In this document: in pieces, positions 13,686 to 18,639 of the stretch | Numbering within the stretch: position 1 is the first letter of the stretch | How the letters are laid out: every line of letters begins with the position of its first letter | Translations under genes and position numbers: made by a program | NCBI GenBank assembly: GCA_963509715.1 | Contig: CAUPCB010000032.1 | Coordinates: 1-18,639, forward strand | From: JABCPE02 sp963509715 | GTDB lineage: Bacteria; Bacteroidota; Bacteroidia; Flavobacteriales; Weeksellaceae | Length of the DNA stretch: 18,639 nucleotides | Direction of reading: 5' to 3' | Notes under the pieces: model-generated | Databases searched by the model: none | Seen by the model: the letters and a program-made list of their open reading frames with translations, nothing else | What the model was told of the DNA's origin: nothing

Positions 13686-14342
13686 TTATTTCTTCACCTG
13701 TTTCAGCCATTCTGAATAGCCCTCTACCGCCATTATCGTAAAAACAAGATATTGCAATGATGTGATTCCCAGTCCCTTGTAGAGCATCATCGGGATGCAG
13801 ATTAAATCGCCTACAATCCAGAAAAGCCAGTTTTCTACCTTTCGTTTTGCCATGAACCACATCCCGATGAGAAACAGGGAAGTCGTGAAAATATCCAGCC
13901 AGTTTGCCCAGTCAAGTTGCTGAAAACCAAGACTTACGCCGTTCATAGAAAAATGATTGTCTATAAAAGGTTTGAAATAATATACTCCACAAACCGCTAT
14001 GAAACTCAGCATGAATAGACTCAGTCCCACCAGCCAGTCTTTTTTCTTGGCAAAATCTACGCTGATGATTTGGTTTTCTGTGTTTTTGTTCCAAGAAATC
14101 CAGCCGTAGATGCTCATGATGCTGTAATAAACATTGATAAGCATATCGCCCAAAAGCCCGAAATTAAAGAGAATATAAACATAAATCGTAGTGCTGATGA
14201 TGCCCGTGGGATAGACCCAAATATTCCTTTTCACGGAGAAAAAAACACTCAGCAGACCGAAAAAAGCAGCCACAACTTCTAAGAAAATTTGGAAAAAAGT
14301 ATATTCCTCATAAGGTTTTATAAAAAGTTCATATGGATTCAT
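13686..14342 (-). CDS. pnuC: PnuC-type vitamin transporter (nicotinamide riboside or related)
   Basis: 218 residues, about seven membrane helices, the usual PnuC length. Recognisable family segments: RRNIWVYPTGI-like (KRNIWVYPTGIISTTIYVYI), YSIMSIYGWISW (the W-x-x-W region), DWANWLDIFTTSLFLIGMWFMAKRKVENWLFWIVGDL, and a C-terminus ending in short Lys residues. PnuC-fold carriers import nicotinamide riboside, thiamine or riboflavin by facilitated diffusion, with trapping by a kinase inside. The neighbouring ribBA makes a flavin link thinkable, but no riboswitch is visible upstream and the substrate cannot be assigned from sequence. A -7 box ends 5 bases before the start codon. Confidence 0.9.
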   Translation of the reverse strand: MNPYELFIKPYEEYTFFQIFLEVVAAFFGLLSVFFSVKRNIWVYPTGIISTTIYVYILFNFGLLGDMLINVYYSIMSIYGWISWNKNTENQIISVDFAKKKDWLVGLSLFMLSFIAVCGVYYFKPFIDNHFSMNGVSLGFQQLDWANWLDIFTTSLFLIGMWFMAKRKVENWLFWIVGDLICIPMMLYKGLGITSLQYLVFTIMAVEGYSEWLKQVKK

Positions 14343-14347
14343 CAGCC

Positions 14348-14355
14348 CAAAGATA
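14348..14355 (-). promoter_or_regulatory. -7 box immediately before pnuC
   Basis: On the minus strand this reads TATCTTTG and then five bases to the ATG, the same 5-base spacing seen at mnmE. The transcript would be nearly leaderless. Confidence 0.6.
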
Positions 14356-14368
14356 AGGTTATTTTGAT

Positions 14369-14376
14369 TATATTTG
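14369..14376 (+). promoter_or_regulatory. -7 box for the GrpB-family gene
   Basis: TATATTTG, an exact TAnnTTTG match, 47 bases before the ATG at 14424. It lies only 13 bases from the pnuC box on the other strand, making a compact divergent promoter. Confidence 0.45.
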
Positions 14377-14423
14377 TGTCAATATTTAGATTAAATTTTT
14401 TGAACAATAGAGAATTATTAAAA

Positions 14424-14963
14424 ATGCCGCTTGAAGAGCTGTGGCAGTTGTTCCCAATCGAATTAGTCCCACACAATACTCTATGGGAAAAATGGTTTCA
14501 GGAAGAAAAACAACATTTGGAAACTATTATAAATGAGCGAGTTACTATTAGCCATATAGGAAGCACAGCGGTTTCTTCCATTTGGGCAAAACCAATTATT
14601 GACATCCTTATAGAATGCGATGATAAAAATAGTCTGAAAAATATTTCAGATATTTTGGACAAAAACCAATATCTCTGCATGTCTTGTGATAAAGATAGAA
14701 TGGTGTATAACAAAGGATACACCATGAATGGTTTTGCGGAAAAGGTATTTCATTTGCATATAAGATTGAGAGGCGATAATGATGAACTTTATTTTAGGGA
14801 TTATCTCATTGAAAATCAAGATATAGCAAAAGAATATGAAAAAATGAAACTTCTCCTTTGGAAAAAATTTGAGCATAATAGAGATGCCTACACAGAGAGT
14901 AAAACGGATTTTGTTAAAAAATATACACTAAAAGCCAAGAATATATACGGAGATAGATATTAA
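14424..14963 (+). CDS. GrpB family (UPF0157) nucleotidyltransferase-fold protein
   Basis: 179 residues from the ATG at 14424; the longer frame back to 14289 overlaps pnuC and its promoter and is not family-like. Segments match the GrpB family: I-x-x-I-G-S-T-A-V-x-x-I-W-A-K-P-I-I-D-I-L (about residues 49-69), whose G-S and D-x-x residues recall the nucleotidyltransferase active site, then FHLHIRLRGDNDELYFRDYL (about 111-130) and a C-terminal helical part. The cellular role of the family is unclear; some members sit with kinases or CoA enzymes. It is cytosolic, divergent from pnuC, and separated from ribBA by a promoter. Confidence 0.9.
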   Translation: MPLEELWQLFPIELVPHNTLWEKWFQEEKQHLETIINERVTISHIGSTAVSSIWAKPIIDILIECDDKNSLKNISDILDKNQYLCMSCDKDRMVYNKGYTMNGFAEKVFHLHIRLRGDNDELYFRDYLIENQDIAKEYEKMKLLLWKKFEHNRDAYTESKTDFVKKYTLKAKNIYGDRY

Positions 14964-14992
14964 AAAACTTTAGAAAATCTAATGTTAATAAT

Positions 14993-15000
14993 TATCTTTG
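14993..15000 (+). promoter_or_regulatory. -7 box for the ribBA operon
   Basis: TATCTTTG, an exact TAnnTTTG match, 16 bases before the ribBA ATG, with a TTTAG about 20 bases upstream as an imperfect -33 element. It would drive the four genes up to 18331. Confidence 0.65.
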
Positions 15001-15016
15001 TAGAAATAAAATTGAC

Positions 15017-16132
15017 ATGAAAAATATCACATTAAATACAATTTCAGAAGCCATAGAAGACCTTAAAAACGGCAAAATCATCATCGTAGTAGATGATGAA
15101 AACCGTGAAAACGAGGGCGATTTCCTCTCTGCAGCGGAGCTGACCACACCAGAGATTATCAATTTTATGACCATCCATGGGCGTGGGCTTATCTGTACAC
15201 CGCTTCCCGAAAGCAGGTGTGATGAACTGGGCTTAGAGGCGATGGTTTCCCGCAGTACTGACCCAAAAGAAACGGCCTTTACGGTATCAGTGGATTTGCT
15301 GGGAGATGGCGTATCTACGGGGATTTCAGCGAATGACAGGGCAAGGACTATTTTAGCTTTGATGGACGAAAAGAGCAAACCTACTGATTTCATGCGTCCT
15401 GGGCATATTTTCCCTCTCAGAGCCAAAGAAGGCGGAGTGCTAAAACGCGCAGGACACACCGAGGCAGCGATAGATTTGACCAGACTCGCTGGGCTGAAAG
15501 AGGGTGGAGTAATCTGCGAAATCATGAACGAAGATGGAACGATGGCAAGGCTTCCACAGCTGGCAGAACTTGCCCAAAAGCAAAACCTAAAAATAGTTTC
15601 CATAGAGGATTTGATAGAATACCGCCTGAAAAATGGAGATTTGATAGATAAAATCGAAGAAAGAGAAGTGAAAACTTTTTATGGAGATTTTAGATTTTAC
15701 GCCTTTAAGGAGAAATACACAGAGCAGGTGCATTTTGCTTTATCCAAAGGAAGCTGGTCGGTAAATGATGAGGTTCTCGTGCGGGTGCAGTCTTCTGGGT
15801 CTTACTTCGATGTGCTGAGTATTTTGGCTAATGGAGAGAAGTCTTTATTGGGGAAAATTACGGCTAAAATAAACGAAGAGGGCAGAGGTGTGATAGTTTT
15901 TATCAATAATGTTTCCACCACAGAGAATACACTGCGAAAACTTCAGCAGTTTATTAATAATCAAGAAAATACAGAGGTCAAAAGCACTCAGAATTTTAAA
16001 GATTATGGAATAGGAATTCAGATAATCAAGGAGTTAGGAATTCATAAAATAAAAATTTTATCTCAAAATACAGATCAGAAACCAATAGTGAGCGGTTATG
16101 ATGTGGAGATTACAGAAATGGTAAAGATTTGA
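15017..16132 (+). CDS. ribBA: 3,4-dihydroxy-2-butanone-4-phosphate synthase with a degenerate GTP cyclohydrolase II half
   Basis: 371 residues. Residues 1-~200 are an intact RibB domain making the four-carbon riboflavin precursor from ribulose 5-phosphate: DDENRENEGD (26-35, metal-binding acidic motif), HGRGLICTPL, RPGHIFPLRA and RAGHTEAAIDL are all present. Residues ~210-371 align with RibA but lack its active site: where RibA has VRVHSEC-x-GD-x-x-x-S-x-R-C-D-C it reads VRVQSSGSYFDVL, so all three zinc Cys are gone, and GQEGRGIGL is replaced by INNVSTTENTL. The trace DYGIGIQIIKELG of RibA remains. This is the RibBX type: RibB active, RibA half probably inactive. It begins the operon, 4 bases before corA. 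A true RibA must be encoded elsewhere. Confidence 0.93.
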   Translation: MKNITLNTISEAIEDLKNGKIIIVVDDENRENEGDFLSAAELTTPEIINFMTIHGRGLICTPLPESRCDELGLEAMVSRSTDPKETAFTVSVDLLGDGVSTGISANDRARTILALMDEKSKPTDFMRPGHIFPLRAKEGGVLKRAGHTEAAIDLTRLAGLKEGGVICEIMNEDGTMARLPQLAELAQKQNLKIVSIEDLIEYRLKNGDLIDKIEEREVKTFYGDFRFYAFKEKYTEQVHFALSKGSWSVNDEVLVRVQSSGSYFDVLSILANGEKSLLGKITAKINEEGRGVIVFINNVSTTENTLRKLQQFINNQENTEVKSTQNFKDYGIGIQIIKELGIHKIKILSQNTDQKPIVSGYDVEITEMVKI

Positions 16133-16136
16133 TATT

Positions 16137-17042
16137 ATGATAGTTAAGTCACTATATAAAAATGATGTTTTTGAATGGATTGATATTCAAGATATGAAAT
16201 ATGAAAATATTTCAGAAATATCTAAACAATACAAAATCAATATATTACACCTAAAAGATTGTATTAATGCCAATCATCTTCCCAAAGCAGAAGATTTGGG
16301 CGAAATTAAATTTATTCTAGCGAGAACGAGTTCTGAACCAGGCAACAAGTTTTTGAATTCTATTAACGATATTAGTACAAAAGTTGGGATTTTCATTAAA
16401 GAAAATCTTATTTTGACGATTCATAGAGTTGATAATGAGCGAATTAAAAAACTCTCGGAAGAACTGAAAAATGGGACTTTTCAGGCTGCTAATCCCTATC
16501 GGATAGCCTTGGAGCTGGGTTCTGGCATTTTGAAATCTTATAGAAAAGAAAATATCAATCTTTTGGAGAAAATGGAAAAAATAGAGAATGATATTTTCAC
16601 TAAAACGGATTCTAACTCTAACGAAATCAAGCGTTTATATCGTCTAAAAAGGAGAGCAAGTCTTAATCTGAAACTTTTGTCCATTTCTAATGAGTGGGTT
16701 AATTTTTATGACAAACTCCCAATAGAAAAAATAGAATTTAACGATTTGAAAGATACCTATACAGAGGTGATGAGTGGTTTTGAATATCTTAACTCTCAGT
16801 CTACCAGTCTTATAAGTCTATTTTTGGCGCTGACTGACCAGAGAAATAATGAGTCTATGAAAATTTTAGCTGTATATTCAGCGTATTTCTTGCCGATAAC
16901 CTTTTTGGCGAGTCTCTACGGAATGAATTTTCAGGAAATGTTCGGAATAGACCATGAATACGGCTTTTATTGGATGCTTGGCATCATGGTGGTCATCGTG
17001 ATAGTGACTTCTATTTTCATGAAAAGGAAAAATGTGAAATAA
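16137..17042 (+). CDS. corA: CorA family magnesium/divalent metal transporter
   Basis: 301 residues, the usual CorA length. A large N-terminal cytoplasmic part includes a long Lys/Glu-rich helix (about 140-200), followed by two membrane helices at the C-terminus with the signature YGMN at about 261-264 (in LYGMNFQEMFGID, at the outer mouth between the two spans) and a short basic tail (MKRKNVK). CorA pentamers conduct Mg2+ or, in some members, Co2+, Ni2+ or Zn2+; the ion cannot be fixed from the sequence. The start is 4 bases after the ribBA stop, so it is in the same operon, and its end is 14 bases before the methyltransferase. Confidence 0.95.
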   Translation: MIVKSLYKNDVFEWIDIQDMKYENISEISKQYKINILHLKDCINANHLPKAEDLGEIKFILARTSSEPGNKFLNSINDISTKVGIFIKENLILTIHRVDNERIKKLSEELKNGTFQAANPYRIALELGSGILKSYRKENINLLEKMEKIENDIFTKTDSNSNEIKRLYRLKRRASLNLKLLSISNEWVNFYDKLPIEKIEFNDLKDTYTEVMSGFEYLNSQSTSLISLFLALTDQRNNESMKILAVYSAYFLPITFLASLYGMNFQEMFGIDHEYGFYWMLGIMVVIVIVTSIFMKRKNVK

Positions 17043-17056
17043 TTAAAACGCTGAAT

Positions 17057-17788
17057 ATGAGCGATATTACGCAGAATAAAAAAAGTATGAAAAAATTTTA
17101 TGATGATATTTCAGAGAAATATGATTTGATTTTTTCATTGTCTCCACTGCACAAAACTTTTTTTGCAGAGGAAATAAAAGGTAAAAAAGTTTTGGATGTG
17201 GGCGCAGGAACAGGGAATTTGTCCCAGTATTTACTTGGTGAGAATTATGAGGTTACAGCCATTGATATCAACGAAAAACTAATTGATAAAGCAAAAGAGA
17301 AAGGCGTAGAAGTCGTTAATATGAGTATGCTTGATATTGACAGGCTTCCGAAATTTACGACCATTATCAACATAGGAAATACGCTTCCTCATTTGGAAAA
17401 CAAGAAAGAGATTTCAGATTTTTTGCAGAAAGCCTATGCCCAGCTGGAACAAGGCGGAAAGCTAATCATCCAAATGGTGAATTTTTGGAAATTTACATCT
17501 AAAAATAAAGAAGGAAATTTTTTAGGAAATTTGCCACTTATTGATAATGAAGGAGTTACTTTTGAGCGTTCTTATTATTTGAATGAAGAAGGAAACATTA
17601 TTTTCAAAACTATTTTAGATAAAAAAGTTGAAAACGAAGAGATTTTGATAAATATTGATTATCAAGAACTTAAAGTATTTTTGGAGAATGCAGGGTTTGA
17701 AAATATTCAGTTTTATGGCGGATTTAATAAAGTTGATTTTAGCTCAGAAAACTCTATGCCTGTGATAGTTACAGCAGAAAAATTATAG
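17057..17788 (+). CDS. Class I SAM-dependent methyltransferase
   Basis: 243 residues from the ATG at 17057. The frame is open back to 16970, but that part lies inside corA and reads as shadow, so the later ATG is chosen. Motif I is VLDVGAGTG (45-53), then VTAIDINEKLI (acidic residue binding the ribose) and a LEQGGKLIIQMVNFWKF stretch. The fold is clear; the substrate is not, and UbiE/SmtA-like small-molecule methyltransferases look similar. It is third in the ribBA operon, 3 bases before the gamma-carbonic anhydrase gene. The start could also be 17087 (MKKFYDD). Confidence 0.9.
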   Translation: MSDITQNKKSMKKFYDDISEKYDLIFSLSPLHKTFFAEEIKGKKVLDVGAGTGNLSQYLLGENYEVTAIDINEKLIDKAKEKGVEVVNMSMLDIDRLPKFTTIINIGNTLPHLENKKEISDFLQKAYAQLEQGGKLIIQMVNFWKFTSKNKEGNFLGNLPLIDNEGVTFERSYYLNEEGNIIFKTILDKKVENEEILINIDYQELKVFLENAGFENIQFYGGFNKVDFSSENSMPVIVTAEKL

Positions 17789-17791
17789 AAA

Positions 17792-18331
17792 ATGGCATTG
17801 ATTAGAGAAGTTTTAGGAAAAACTCCCATTGTGGGCGAAGATGTATTTTTAGCGGAAACAGCTGTGATTATCGGTGATGTGGTGATGGGTGATGCGTGCA
17901 GCATTTGGTATAATGCCGTATTGAGAGGGGATGTGAACAGCATTAGGCTCGGTGACAGGGTGAATATTCAAGATAATGTAACTGTGCACTGCACCTACGA
18001 AAAACACGCGACCATTATAGGAAATGATGTTTCCATCGGGCATAATGCGGTGGTTCATGGGTGTGAAATAAAGGATAATGTGCTTATCGGTATGGGGGCT
18101 ATTGTCATGGATGGCTGTCTGATAGAGTCCCATTCTGTGGTGGCGGCTGGTTCGGTGGTTACGCAGGGAACGCACATCGGGGAAGGTGAGCTATGGGCAG
18201 GAGTTCCTGCAAAAAAGATAAAAGATGTTTCGCAAGACCTTATGGAGTCTGAAATACAGCGAATAAGCAAAAATTATGTAAAATATTCCTCTTGGTATAA
18301 AGAGAAAAATAAACAAAATATTAAAGTATAA
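17792..18331 (+). CDS. Gamma-carbonic anhydrase family (YrdA/PaaY-like) hexapeptide protein
   Basis: 179 residues, a left-handed beta helix of imperfect hexapeptide repeats (V-I-I-G-D-V type) with a C-terminal helix, the normal length. Likely zinc ligands are His66, His84 and His89 (in NVTVHCT and SIGHNAVVHG), with the 5-residue His-His spacing of gamma-carbonic anhydrases; another His sits at 72. Members are trimers with zinc or iron at subunit interfaces and hydrate CO2 or remain of unknown activity. The key acid residues of Methanosarcina Cam cannot be confirmed, so activity is likely but not certain. It is the last gene of the operon, starting 3 bases after the methyltransferase stop. Confidence 0.93.
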   Translation: MALIREVLGKTPIVGEDVFLAETAVIIGDVVMGDACSIWYNAVLRGDVNSIRLGDRVNIQDNVTVHCTYEKHATIIGNDVSIGHNAVVHGCEIKDNVLIGMGAIVMDGCLIESHSVVAAGSVVTQGTHIGEGELWAGVPAKKIKDVSQDLMESEIQRISKNYVKYSSWYKEKNKQNIKV

Positions 18332-18346
18332 ATTAAATTTAAAAAG

Positions 18347-18499
18347 ATGAGAATAAAAGAATCAGAATTTTACAAACCATTTTATTTAATGGGGTATGAT
18401 GGTGAAGCATCGGCAGTAAAGCTTTATGACAAGATGGATGTTTCTCACTCTTCGTCGCCTTATAGAGCATTATTATCGTCCTACGGTAGTCTTTACTAA
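18347..18499 (+). CDS. Short unrecognised ORF, probably the start of a gene cut at the junction
   Basis: 50 codons beginning MRIKESEFYKPFYLMGYDGE and running on to a TAA. The first ~34 residues (to about DVSHS) read like a real N-terminus (charged, then structured). After about 18450 the reading passes into DNA that encodes RecJ in another frame, so the final ~16 residues are probably artefactual. It begins 15 bases after the gamma-carbonic anhydrase stop, so could be a fifth operon gene. The function is unknown. Confidence 0.4.
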   Translation: MRIKESEFYKPFYLMGYDGEASAVKLYDKMDVSHSSSPYRALLSSYGSLY

Positions 18500-18639
18500 G
18501 AGTGGTAATAAGTATGCTGCTTCAGCGCGTTCGGTACAAGGATTTGATATTTACGAAGCTTTGGAACAATGCAGTGAGTATTTCGAGCAGTTTGGTGGTC
18601 ATAAATACGCTGCCGGACTCACTTTGCGCCCTGAACAGT
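18456..18639 (+). pseudogene. recJ: Internal fragment of RecJ single-strand exonuclease, cut at both ends
   Basis: In the frame starting at 18456 the DNA reads RLIEHYYRPTVVFT, then ASARSVQGFDIYEAL, then FEQFGGHKYAAGLTLRPE to the window end. These are standard RecJ DHHA1-domain motifs (YYRPT, SARS-x-x-GFD, GGHxxAAGL). RecJ is a cytosolic 5'-3' ssDNA exonuclease. The family sequence should continue upstream (about GIVAS before RLIE), but here it is replaced by unrelated DNA with a stop at 18417, so the fragment lacks the N-terminal DHH catalytic part. It runs off the window at the right. Arg codons in this fragment are all CGN, while purL and ribBA use AGA often. It may be a true rearrangement or a chimeric contig end. 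Confidence 0.75.

Noticed and set aside
14289..14423. Longer GrpB start
   Set aside because: The extra 45 codons overlap pnuC, cross its promoter, and do not resemble the family N-terminus.
16970..17056. Upstream extension of the methyltransferase
   Set aside because: It lies inside corA in another frame; MSDITQ at 17057 starts just after corA ends.

Overview
The window looks like a chromosomal stretch from a Flavobacteriia member of the Bacteroidota, most likely Weeksellaceae-like (Chryseobacterium, Riemerella or relatives). This is inferred from the AT-rich composition, the repeated TAnnTTTG -7 promoter boxes, the general lack of Shine-Dalgarno sequences, the single-chain PurL of about 1230 residues, and a tmRNA whose tag reads GNEEYALAA. 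The genus cannot be fixed from the sequence alone.

Layout. (1) Positions 1-3281 hold purB (adenylosuccinate lyase) and mnmE (tRNA modification GTPase), each with its own promoter box; a strong terminator follows purB and a bidirectional one lies after mnmE. (2) Positions 3121-4986 are an accessory insert: a minus-strand DUF7691-like gene, an unknown helical protein, and a small, possibly broken gene pair. A 15-bp direct repeat lies at the two edges. (3) Positions 5042-9069 hold purL, a bidirectional terminator, and a convergent gene for a small acidic coiled-coil protein. (4) Positions 9100-13178 are a very AT-rich array of small plus-strand genes, almost all for membrane-anchored or exported proteins of unknown role. 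A degenerate linker containing GTAATGTTC recurs just after the stop codons, and there are signs of frameshift, stop loss and start-region duplication. (5) Positions 13223-13620 encode tmRNA (ssrA) on the minus strand, with its 3' end facing the array. (6) Positions 13686-14963 hold pnuC and a GrpB-family gene, divergently transcribed. (7) Positions 15017-18331 are a tight four-gene operon: ribBA-like (with a degenerate RibA half), corA, a SAM methyltransferase and a gamma-carbonic anhydrase. (8) The last ~180 bases encode an internal piece of RecJ, joined abruptly to the start of an unrelated small ORF.

How the genes work together. purB and purL are both in purine synthesis, pnuC and ribBA are in cofactor (vitamin) supply, and mnmE and ssrA serve translation. 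These are housekeeping genes, apparently interrupted by two accessory insertions: one between mnmE and purL, the other between the coiled-coil gene and ssrA. No transposase, integrase, CRISPR array or tRNA gene is visible. The most unusual region is the 9.1-13.1 kb small-protein array. It resembles a degrading, recombining set of surface or immunity-like cassettes; no toxin or effector gene lies in the window, so any such role is a hypothesis.
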